From: Hofstenia miamia
Taxonomy: Eukaryota > Xenacoelomorpha > Acoela
Direction: 5' to 3'
DNA: 64,000 nt
Assembly (NCBI GenBank): GCA_004352715.1
Contig: SCFE01000008.1
Coordinates: 1,124,453 to 1,188,452, forward strand
The notes beneath the pieces were generated by a model. It did no database searches and was not told where the DNA came from. It saw only the letters and a list, made by a program, of their open reading frames with translations. Positions 1 to 8,862 of the stretch are shown in pieces. The position numbers and the translations under genes are program-made. The stretch's first letter is position 1. Every line of letters begins with the position of its first letter.

Positions 1-479
1 CATCCAGTGGACAGCAGAATAATGGCAGTCAGTGGCATTATCTGACGAGAGCCATTTTGAGTGCCGCACTGCATTTAGGCGTCAGCAGTGGATTCCTGCC
101 GACAGCCCACAGTCAATTATCCAAACCACAAAGTGTGGGAAATCATTTCAGCCAATGAGCAGGCCGCCTACATGTGTGTGAAAGAATGATGCCGCGTATC
201 TGAACGTGTTAAATACCCGTGCAATACCACAGATGAGGGAATGGTTTGCAGATGGAAACGGAACATTTATGCATGACGGTGCAGCCAGTATCTCGCTAGA
301 GAGGGTGTTCGGGTGCTGCGATGGCCGGGTAACAGCCCAGGCTGAAGCCCCATTGAGAAAATCTGGGCTGTTATGAAACGCCGATTGGCTCAACAAACCA
401 TCACCACGAAGCAGCAGATGATCTGTGCCATCATAAAGTTGTGGGCACGCGATGAGAACTTCAATCAAGCGTTGGCATG
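1..479 (+). pseudogene. Tc1-like transposase, C-terminal catalytic part, degenerate
   Basis: Conceptual translation in shifting frames gives the DDE_3 landmarks in order: LSDESHFEC (first Asp, about 37-66), FMHDGAA (second Asp, about 267-290) and SPxxxPIEKIWAVMKRRL (Glu, about 331-390), then a tail ending LWARDENFNQALA and a stop at about 479. Frameshifts and stops separate these pieces (a stop near 180, a TGA inside the SPDLNPIE region), so it cannot encode an active enzyme. The N-terminal helix-turn-helix part lies left of the window. The order and the PIE motif identify the Tc1 branch of Tc1/mariner. Confidence 0.75.
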
Positions 480-590
480 ATATTTTAAAAGCGTGCCTAG
501 AGGTCTAAAAGCATTGATTGCCCCAAAGGTGGCAACACTAAGTATTAGTAATTTTGTAGACTTCATTTCTGATACTATTGTGCGATTATA

Positions 591-620
591 CAGGGTGATT
601 GTAAAGTCCCTTTAGCATTT
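591..620 (+). repeat. Left terminal inverted repeat of DD41D element
   Basis: Thirty bases beginning CAGGGTGATT, directly after a TA at 589-590; the exact reverse complement is at 1894-1923. Confidence 0.95.
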
Positions 621-763
621 CAACGCGTACATAGACACACATACTAACGTGAAGAAATTAGTCATTTGCTGCAATATGAGTGGTTATGTCTGTATTTGCT
701 TATCCAGCCAATGAAATTCTTATCACTTGTACAATTTCTCATTGGTTGCACATTCTTTGCATA

Positions 764-1813
764 ATGTCGTATTCTATCGAACAGCGTGTGTATATGGTGA
801 TTGAAATGGCAAAAAGCGATGGATCCATCATTACTGTACAAAGACGATGGAAGAAAGAATTTAATGGACAGCCACCTAGCCACGTAACAATTCGCGATAC
901 ATTTGAACGATTTAAAAGTACTGGTGATGTTCATGACCGTAAACGAACAGGCAGGCCATCACTAAACGATGAGACAGGATCAGCAATTGTTGAACATTTT
1001 GAAGCAAATCCAAGTACGTCTATCAGAAAAGCATCTTACATTCTAAAAATTCCTTATTCTACTATCCAAAACAAGCTAAGCAATATTGGAATGAACGACT
1101 TCCACATAACACTGGTTCAAAAATTGACTGAGGAGGACTTGGCTGCCAGAAAAACAATGTGCGAAGATGTTCTTAACCGTATTGCTGCCGATCCTGATTA
1201 CCTGCGTTTCATTGTTTTCTCTGATGAAGCAAATTTCCACGTCGGTGGAAATGTTAACAAGTTTAATTGCCGGATATGGGGATATGAGAATCCCCATGCC
1301 ACTATGGATAGATGTTTTCAATCACCTAAGGTAACTGTGTGGGTGGGTTACAGTGCTCGATATTTGTTCGGACCTCATTTTTTTCCATCCACCATCAACA
1401 AAGACAATTATTTGGAAATGTTAAAAACCAAAGTGGTACCAGAACTGAAAAGGAAAAGAATATTCTCACGTACTGTATTCCAACAAGACGGCGCTCCTCC
1501 TCATTGGGGCCTCAATGTGCGCGAATACCTCAACCAAAATTTCGCTGGTCGCTGGTGGGGCAGAGATGGCCCACTGAATTGGAGCCCCAGAAGTCCGGAC
1601 CTAACACCTCTCGACTATTTTTTCTGGGGTTTCCTGCGAGAGAAAGTCTATGCGACACCAATTACCAGCATTGAAATGTTGAAAGCCCGAATAGAGCAAG
1701 GAGTAGACGAAATAGCTAATTCACCTTTATTGGAAAGTTCCATTCTTAGCCTTGAAAAAAGGTGTCATCAGTGTATCCAAAATGAAGGTGGGCACTTTGA
1801 ACACGTTTCATAA
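764..1813 (+). CDS. DD41D mariner-like transposase
   Basis: A 349-residue transposase read from the internal ATG at 764. The frame is open from 680, but the 28 upstream residues are hydrophobic and unlike the family, whose N-terminus resembles MSYSIEQRVYMVIEMAKSDG. Residues about 10-65 match the DUF4817-type helix-turn-helix, and RTGRPS follows as the basic GRPR-like linker. The catalytic triad is D154 (FSDEANFH), D242 (QQDGAPPH) and D284 (SPDLTPLDYFFWG). The 41 residues between the last two aspartates place it with the DD41D (rosa/Visitor-like) group rather than DD34D mariners. No stop, frameshift or missing catalytic residue is visible, so it may be competent to cut and paste its own element in the nucleus. 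Alternative name: generic mariner-like/DUF4817 transposase. Confidence 0.9.
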   Translation: MSYSIEQRVYMVIEMAKSDGSIITVQRRWKKEFNGQPPSHVTIRDTFERFKSTGDVHDRKRTGRPSLNDETGSAIVEHFEANPSTSIRKASYILKIPYSTIQNKLSNIGMNDFHITLVQKLTEEDLAARKTMCEDVLNRIAADPDYLRFIVFSDEANFHVGGNVNKFNCRIWGYENPHATMDRCFQSPKVTVWVGYSARYLFGPHFFPSTINKDNYLEMLKTKVVPELKRKRIFSRTVFQQDGAPPHWGLNVREYLNQNFAGRWWGRDGPLNWSPRSPDLTPLDYFFWGFLREKVYATPITSIEMLKARIEQGVDEIANSPLLESSILSLEKRCHQCIQNEGGHFEHVS

Positions 1814-1893
1814 CTTAAATTCAGGTATTTGTTATTTGGAAAATATATTACTTATTAATGGTTTCTCACTTTGTTTCATTTTATGGACGATTA

Positions 1894-1923
1894 AAATGCT
1901 AAAGGGACTTTACAATCACCCTG
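1894..1923 (-). repeat. Right terminal inverted repeat of DD41D element
   Basis: Exact reverse complement of 591-620, followed by TA at 1924-1925. Confidence 0.95.
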
Positions 1924-2021
1924 TATGTCTGTTAAATTTGTGAGTTCGGTTTTCAATATAATTGTTATTATTAAAGTGCTTAAAGTTTGTAAATTAAATA
2001 CGAAGAACCAAGGTGTACTAA

Positions 2022-2213
2022 GGTGGTCATAATATGAGCCAGGTGATTTTTGCTAAAAATGTTGCCAGGTAAATAAACTTCCAAAACTCTGGTGAGTATT
2101 AGTCAATACCTGAACAATATACACAGAATAAAACATTAGTCTACATAATCAAATCTTGATGCTATGACAAAATTATGAAAAATATTTGGGTGGTGATAAT
2201 ATGGGTCGCACTG
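2022..2213. repeat. Paired subterminal and terminal repeat of the Tc1-like element
   Basis: The motif GGTGGTSATAATATGRG occurs at 2022 and again at 2189, 167 bp apart and in the same orientation; the outer copy runs into the GCACTG|TA end. This is the layout of an IR/DR transposon end. Confidence 0.6.
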
Positions 2214-2215
2214 TA

Positions 2216-3023
2216 TAATGGACATTCAAATTGATTCAACAATCTTGCCAGTGCCAGAGTGAGCTCAAGCAGTTTGAAGAAGAACTAGAAGAAAACAAGT
2301 TTGACAAGGCAAAGTAACGCAGCAAATAAGCTCAAGCCACGGAGAAGTCGTCACGATACCAGCAACAATACGCAGTCACTATCTGTGCACGCCGTTACGC
2401 TTTCCGACACAATACAACAGTGAGGCCTTTTACGCTTTTCCTACGCCCCAGAAACGCTAGGTCTTGTCCCCAAATCCAAACTCAACAGGTTCCAGGACAT
2501 CATTAGGCTTTTTAATCCAAAGCCACTGAAAATTGATCAGTCCCCCTATAATCTATAACGTCACCTTCTGCAGCACTTGGTAACTGTTGCTTAAACTTTT
2601 TCTCCAGTAACATCAAAACACCAAATACTGTGTCTAGGGTTTACATGTCCTCATATACTAGTGCTAATTTTGAAAATGATCAACTAATATAAACGGAATT
2701 TTTGACAAAGCAAGTTCAGAAATATTTCAGCCACAATGCAAAACTACCAAGATAAAAAAGATTTCAGTTTTTCTATAACTGAAGGAAAAAGGGGTTAGTA
2801 ATTTTATGTAATAAGAGAGCCAGTATGTAGTCCAATGTTCGTCAGCCCAAATTTTCTATCAAAAATCAACAATTTAGTGTCACTTAACTTCATAGCCTCT
2901 TCCCTGACTTCAATTGATTTTAAATCTTTACTAAGTGAAGGAAATTCGAAACAAAAACTTTCTATATAGTTTTAACCTATTAATACTGCGACATATGCTG
3001 ATAACTATTTTCATACTTATATT
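2216..3023. other. Unassigned stretch between two transposons
   Basis: At 2230-2480 the plus strand has short open segments rich in E, K, Q and S (SELKQFEEELEENKFDKAK), broken by stops. This could be a relic of a coiled-coil-coding sequence, but no family was recognised. The rest is AT-rich with nothing supportable. Confidence 0.4.
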
Positions 3024-3043
3024 AAAACACTAGAACTACCGGC

Positions 3044-3237
3044 GGTGTCAATTGACACCTGAGCCTTACTTCTCTATCGTTTATTCTTGTTGTATGATAT
3101 TTATAGGTAATTGCTTTCAGGCCTGTGAATGAATAATGATGGGGTATATATACATGGTATATATTAGATTGTAACGTTAAAAGTTTTTGCTGTGGACACT
3201 TGTACCCCAAGAACTACCAACGGTGTCAATTGACACC
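3044..3237. repeat. piggyBac left-end subterminal palindromes
   Basis: The 16-bp perfect palindrome GGTGTCAATTGACACC is found at 3044-3059 and 3222-3237, each preceded by GAACTACC. A third copy is near the right end (5517-5532). They are candidate transposase-binding sites. Confidence 0.8.
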
Positions 3238-3475
3238 TCAATATATTCGGCTACTTTTAGATGCTTATCTATCAAATCTTGTGAGTGAAATGCAAGATTT
3301 GTCTCTCATATATACACACATTTCATGACAGCAGTTTGCCCTGTAAGCATCTTGGGGAGTTATCGAATGAGCGTGTATCATTGTGAGCCAATCAGGATCG
3401 ACGATTAGTCGTTAGCGAGCTGTTGATGCAAATACTGTATACTCGCTATCATCTTGCTGGCGTGCAGTACGATTC

Positions 3476-5195
3476 ATGTCGAGACCTCGCAGATACACGG
3501 CTCAGAGAGCTCTTGAAGTACTATCGCAATACAATGAAAGCGATACTGATTCGGAAAACGAGGAAATACCAGAAGATGTGAGACAAGAACTAGATCAAGC
3601 TTCAGAATATAATGGTAAGACATGCTTCAATATTTGATATGTTGGGCGATATACTAAAACCGATTTTCTTTTTAGGAGATAGCGACCAGTACTCGGCGAA
3701 TAATTCAGAAGAAGAGGAAGGTGAGGAGATGGAGATCGAACAAACTCAAGCTGAAGAATCTTATGTTGCTCGTGATGGTACTACTTGGGTGAGACTGTCT
3801 GGTAGGCCTAGTGACTTACACACACCAGCTTCGTCTTCTTCCGAAAACATTATTCACACTGCACCAGGTCCATCGAGCTCTTCTAGGCGCAAAATAAGTA
3901 GTGTGATCACATCATTTCTCCAAATAGTAGATGAAGCGATGTTTAGAAAGATTCATGCTTGTACTGTTGCTCATGCCAGATCTGCGAATGACACAAAATT
4001 CGAAATTTCATTGGAAGACATTTATTCTTTCGTAGGTCTGCTCTTTGCAAGAGGTGTCTTTATTGCAAAGAATGAGCCACTTGATTCGTTGTGGTCAAAC
4101 GAGTACGGTAGAAACATATTCAAGTCTACCATGTCACGAAATAAATTTCAGTTTATAATGAAACATTTACGGTTTGATGAGAAAAGCACACGCTCAGAGA
4201 GGCGTCAAACTGATAAATTTTGTCCTATTAGAGAGTTATGGACGCGATTTGTTGAGAATTCCCAGTCAGCTTTCAATCCTTCAGCTGAGCTAACCGTAGA
4301 TGAACAATTATTTCCAATGAAATCAAGGTGCCCATTTATTCAATTCATCCCTACCAAACCCGACAAATATGGTTCCAAGTTCTGGTTATTATGCGACGCA
4401 ATTGAAAGATACATCTATAATGCTCAGCCATACTTAGGCAAGGTTGAAACTGAAAATCGTCGAGGAATGCAACTTGGAGAGTTTGTTGTGATGAAACTTC
4501 TCGAAAAGTATTTCGGTGGAGGCTATAATGTCACCACAGATAGTTTTTTCACTAGCCTCTCATTGTCAAGGAATCTTTTGAGCAAAAACATCACCCTAGT
4601 TGGAACGATGAAGTCTAATCGCCGTGAAATTCCTCCGGTGTTGCATCATGAGAAAGAGAAGCCTGTCAAAACTTTCTTGGCTGCCAAGGTTCCATCTGAG
4701 AAGTCTTGTCTCTTTTCGTATAAAGCAAAGAAGGACAAAAATGTTATCTTATTGTCTTCCTTCCATTCTACCGCATCCATGATAGATGATGTCCCAGAAG
4801 TCATTCGTTCTTACAATAATACCAAATATGGTGTTGACACTGTCGATCAAATGGCAAGACAGTACAGCACCAAAAGTTCTTCTCGTCGCTGGCCTTTTCA
4901 AATCTTTTGCAACATGCTTGATCTTGCCGCAATAAATTCACACACACTGTTCAAGGAAGTTTGCGGTTCGAACATGAGCAGGAGAGACTACCTGATCACC
5001 ATGGCAAACGAGTTGATTGCACTATCTCCAAAACCAGAGATAAAAGCTAGCAAGACTCCAAAACACACAGAACAATCGAACAAACGCGTGAAATGTAGAC
5101 TGTGCAAAATAAACTGTACACGTTCTTCGTGCATTCACTGCGAAAAGTTTGTATGTGGATCATGTACGAACATTGTATGTAAAGAGTGTTCCTAG
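3476..5195 (+). CDS. piggyBac-type transposase (two exons)
   Basis: Exon 1 is 3476-3614 (ATG at 3476, MSRPRRYTAQRALEVLSQYN, then an acidic stretch). A 61-bp GT-AG intron spans 3615-3675 and exon 2 is 3676-5195, giving about 552 residues. The frame-consistent splice joins two acidic segments (DTDSENEEIPED and NNSEEEEGEEME), as is usual for the piggyBac N-terminus. Catalytic aspartates are present: LTVDEQL (about residue 255), VTTDSFF (about 335) and GVDTVDQM (about 434). The C-terminus is a cysteine-rich RING/PHD-like domain (CRLCKINCTRSSCIHCEKFV..CGSC..CKEC) that binds the ends in known piggyBac enzymes. No disabling mutation is seen. It could instead be a domesticated PGBD-like gene, but the flanking inverted repeats favour a mobile element. 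Confidence 0.92.
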
Positions 5196-5515
5196 ATTAT
5201 CAAATGTATTCCATTGGTAGAATAGAAACGTGTTCTCATTTTTCTATTGTGTGGTTTTGTTTTTTATCAATGCATTCAACCGGGTTTATAAGTATACATG
5301 TTATCATAATTTACCCATATGGATTTCAAGAAAATATGATAAAATATCATTTTACAGAAGAAATTCGTATTAATTGCATGTATTGAGTACTCAGTAAATT
5401 GCATAAAAGCAGCAATATCTGGGAAAATATGTTATAGAATTATGTAAAATACAACTAAGATAAATGTCCCAAAGATATAAAATGAAATCATACTTCTATC
5501 TAGATTAAAAGCATT

Positions 5516-5575
5516 AGGTGTCAATTGACACCTCATGGTAGTTCTTGGGGTATAAAAATCATGGTAGTTCTAGTG
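5516..5575. repeat. piggyBac right-end subterminal and terminal repeats
   Basis: Palindrome at 5517-5532, then GGTAGTTCTTGGGGTA (5537-5552), then the terminal GGTAGTTCTAGTG (5563-5575). This is the mirror image of the left end. Confidence 0.85.
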
Positions 5576-5692
5576 TTAATAGTTCTAGCATGTACTCTTT
5601 TTGGATAAACTATTTTTTGCTTAAGAAGACGTAAAGTATTATCTATAAATTTTTACGATCACAAACCTTAGTGACATCATTTCCTAAAGGAC

Positions 5693-5897
5693 CAGTGTGA
5701 GTGGTGAATGAATTTCAACTTACTTAATAACCATGACGAAATCTCAAATTGAATTTCAATTTCTCTAGAATAAGTTAATGTATCTAATATTAAAAAACTA
5801 TCTGCAAGTCTAACAGAAAACCATTATAAAAGCTATATTATGAATCAGATTGGCGAAATATTCAAACAAAACAGGCCAAGGATGATTTTGAATACAT
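5693..5897 (+). repeat. Dispersed repeat, copy 1
   Basis: From CAGTGTGAGTGGTGAATG to GATTTTGAATACAT this matches 8373-8640 with few substitutions. It lacks about 65 bp present in the other copy. No coding content; its identity as an old non-autonomous element is inference. Confidence 0.85.
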
Positions 5898-6883
5898 CAA
5901 AAGGATCGAGCATGAGGTTGATAAGAGCAGGACTACGGACATCAAAATTTATATAAAAAAATCAATGGACACACTAAATATTGCAAGCGTTCAAGTAACC
6001 AATAATACTTTCTACAACAAAGAGGATATTATAAACACTTTCAATGCTGGTACCTTTTAGTTTATTGCTGTTTTCGTTTGCATAATATTCTTTTGGTAAT
6101 CTTATATTGATTTTTAATAGTAGAATGGTGACGGGAATGTTTTTCGGTGCAGTGATGACAAAACAATTTGTATGCGCTTCCTAACTTTGAGCTTGGCGTT
6201 TCAGCTGTGATATTTTCAAAAAGCTAAATGCGATTTGCAAAAACCTGCATTTAAATTAATCACTGCTAAAAGATTTACAAAGTGTACGAAGTGTTGATAT
6301 ACGAAATTGGTAAATAATTTTGTATATTTTGATGTTTATTGGTTAATGATCCTGGGGAACTAAGAATGCAAATAATTGAGAAAAATCATAACCACTCCTG
6401 CCATAGTTTGTACTTGCATTTCTTCCAATATTTCTGTAAGTTTAAGTGGATTAAATAAAATCTGAAATAATTCTGCTTCACTTTCTTCAATCTTGCAACC
6501 TATTTGAAAAATTCCGACCAATAATTAGTAAATTATTTCAAAAAAAACTTAGAATCTGAATGCACCCCTTCCCAATATTTTTCTTATCTAAATAGCCAGG
6601 GGAGGGGCTTGGGACCAGGATAAAATAATTATAGTACAAGTCAGTGGCGTAATCATTTAAGAACTGATATTTTGAAACTTCATACACCTCTCTAGTAATT
6701 AAATGCATTTATTACTAAATTAAATTTAATGACTAAAAAACGTCCTTTATATGAATTAATTGGCCGATTTTGCAAACTAGGTGTTGGAAAACTTAAATTC
6801 AACGAAAATGTATACTGCATTTCTTAAAAGATCTAATATAAAAGTTTTGTCTTTTGAAATTCAATATAAACTGAATAACTTAC
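5898..6883. other. TRRAP downstream intron, non-coding
   Basis: AT-rich. Searched on the minus strand for the next TRRAP exon (expected to begin near a LAGEI/PFLCSG-like motif); none was recognised, so this is intron. Confidence 0.5.
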
Positions 6884-8862
6884 GGCTTGCTGACGAGAAG
6901 TAAGAATTTTCCATACTCTAGGGAAAAGTTCGACCCACAACCAATGAGACAACTCTGAATCATTATGACACAATTGAGCAACTGCATTCAGGTAGGTTGC
7001 GGTCTAATGAAAAAAATTGTGAATGAAACATTTGCAAACTCATACCTTCTGATCTCGAAGTCGATGAACGAATCTAGAATGACGCTTTAGCATAATGATG
7101 ATTTTCTCATCAGAGGAACCCTCAGTTCCCAAAGCACTAAGTTTATCTAGATCACCATCACTATCCTCTTCCTATACAAGAAAATAAAATATCATGAGCC
7201 TATTGAAAGCTACCTCGTCAAAATCTGAATCAGTTTTATCACTGAGAGTATCCAACATATCCTTATGACGTTCAGCACGAACATTACCATCTTCAATTGC
7301 CAGATCAAGAACTGATGTGATTTTGGGCAAAAGACTACCAGTGGGTGAATTCAAAACACTAACGTTAGGATCCGCAACCGCAAGAAAGAGCTGAAAAATC
7401 AGAAAATGTATTTATGTACAGCAAGTTAGTGAAGACTTACATGAATACACTGTTTAATCCAATAATGTTGTTGCATGGTCTCCCAGTTCTGTGAACAGCT
7501 GATATAGAGTACTCTCTCATAAAGTCTCTTCTTGATACTTTCATCAAATATTTCGAAGAACTTTGCACGGATTTTAGGTTGATTAGACCTAAGACCTGAT
7601 AGAAATGCCTGTTCCAGTTTAGCAGTAAGTTCCCCAAAGTTTACAGAGGAGTCACTAAAAATCCACTTTCCAATAATACATTTTTATTAAAATATTAAAA
7701 GTATGATGAAAACATAAAATGAAAAATTACCTGTAAACGAAACTGACTATTTCCAGGAACTCCGTATTAAGTTCAACATCATCAGGGAATCGTTTGTCAA
7801 TACTTTGCATTAGTTTGTACAACAATGTAGTTTTCTCACGCTGAGATAAGGCTTGATGCATTGAGTGTGGAGCCTAATATAAAAGTGCATAATCCAAAAT
7901 AAAACTTTTAACCTAGTAAAGAATCAAAGAAAAAGTACCTTGGACATATGGAAACACTCCTCTACGAATTTAACGATAGCTTTAACCATTTTAGGATCGG
8001 ACGATTTCTCAATCAATGTGAATAGAATAATACTGAAGAATGTTTTCTTAGTTTCGGTGTTCATCAGGGTTATCCTACCCTTCAGCAATGTAATCAAAGT
8101 AGTTATCAACTCAGTTGTACCTAAACAACAAAATGATAGACGATAGCAGCGATGGCCATTGAAATAACAAAATTACATAATCAACTTAAATTAAAAAAAA
8201 TCAATATATCCATATTCTTGATTTAACCTAAAAATTTTTATACTGAAGGATTAATGTCTACCAGATCACATACAGTTAAACTTTGAGATCCTATTATATT
8301 CAGACTAGCCTTTTGTTGAAATTTGACTAATTGGTTTTATGCTTGCAACTGAATAAATTGCAGGTTCAGGTGCAGTGTGAGTGGTGAATGATTTTCAAAT
8401 TTCCTTAATAACCATGACGAAATCTGAAATTGTATTTCAATTTCTCTAGAACAAGTTAATGTATCTAATATTAAAAAAAGTATCTGCAAGCCTAACAGAA
8501 AACCATTATAAAGGCAGGTACTGCGAAAGGTAACTAAATTCTTAGACCACAGACAATTACATTATGAACAATTGAGTGTATTATGAATCAGATTGGCGAA
8601 ATATTCAAACCTTACAGGCCAAGGATGATTTTGAATACATAAATATAAATTTAGACATTAGTTAAAAGTTATCAATAAACAAGTATACTCACTTGTCGAC
8701 GTTTCACTTGTTGGCTGTGGACTTATATGATCGCGCATTAACTTTTGCATTGTTCTGATGATGGGTGGTAAAAGAGAATCAATGTAAGATGCGTTTTTTA
8801 CACAAGCGGCTTTTAATAACATAACTGTGCCATACAGTGAATGAGGAGTAGCAGTTGGAACC
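6884..8862 (-). CDS. TRRAP: TRRAP exons 39-45 (last exons in window)
   Basis: Exons: 8862-8693, 8120-7939, 7873-7731, 7654-7441, 7390-7214, 7171-7046, 7003-6884. They encode [130 protein letters not shown] and [18 protein letters not shown]. The exon 39 acceptor (8862) was chosen because only it keeps the frame with exon 38. The last exon ends at a GTAAGT donor; the continuation was not found in 1-6883. Several introns here are 42-50 bp. Confidence 0.95.

Larger units (their letters stand above)
591..1923 (+). mobile_element. Mariner-like element with DD41D transposase, structurally intact
   Basis: The ends are perfect 30-bp inverted repeats (591-620 and 1894-1923, starting CAGGGTGATTGTAAAGTCCC), flanked by TA duplications at 589-590 and 1924-1925. 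The 1333-bp interior holds one uninterrupted transposase gene. Perfect repeats, matching TSDs and an open gene indicate a recent insertion. It lies within the flank of an older Tc1-like element. Confidence 0.93.
1..2213 (+). mobile_element. Tc1-like DNA transposon, right part, interrupted
   Basis: The window opens inside a decayed Tc1-like transposase (1-479), and a Tc1-type right terminus lies at 2188-2213, ending ..GCACTG followed by TA. A second diverged copy of the terminal motif lies 167 bp inside it (2022-2041 versus 2189-2208, about 16 of 20 bases identical). This paired-repeat spacing is like the IR/DR ends of Sleeping-Beauty-type Tc1 elements. The DD41D element at 591-1923 sits between transposase and terminus. 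The left end is outside the window, so assigning transposase and terminus to one element is inference. Confidence 0.55.
3028..5575 (+). mobile_element. piggyBac-type DNA transposon, structurally complete
   Basis: The terminal inverted repeat CACTAGAACTACC occurs at 3028-3040 and inverted at 5563-5575. The right end abuts TTAA (5576-5579), the piggyBac target. On the left, TTAA (3022-3025) is two bases out of register, so that copy of the target has probably mutated. Inside each end are mirrored subterminal repeats: TACCCCAAGAACTACC at 3203-3218 and its reverse complement at 5537-5552. A perfect palindrome, GGTGTCAATTGACACC, lies at 3044, 3222 and 5517. The gene inside is open. Confidence 0.92.

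Noticed and set aside
680-763. N-terminal 28-residue extension of the DD41D transposase
   Set aside because: Hydrophobic and unlike the family N-termin; the ATG at 764 starts the conserved region.
3612-3675. Start of the piggyBac frame at 3612
   Set aside because: The first 21 codons are intron read-through; the upstream exon at 3476 supplies the acidic N-terminus in phase.
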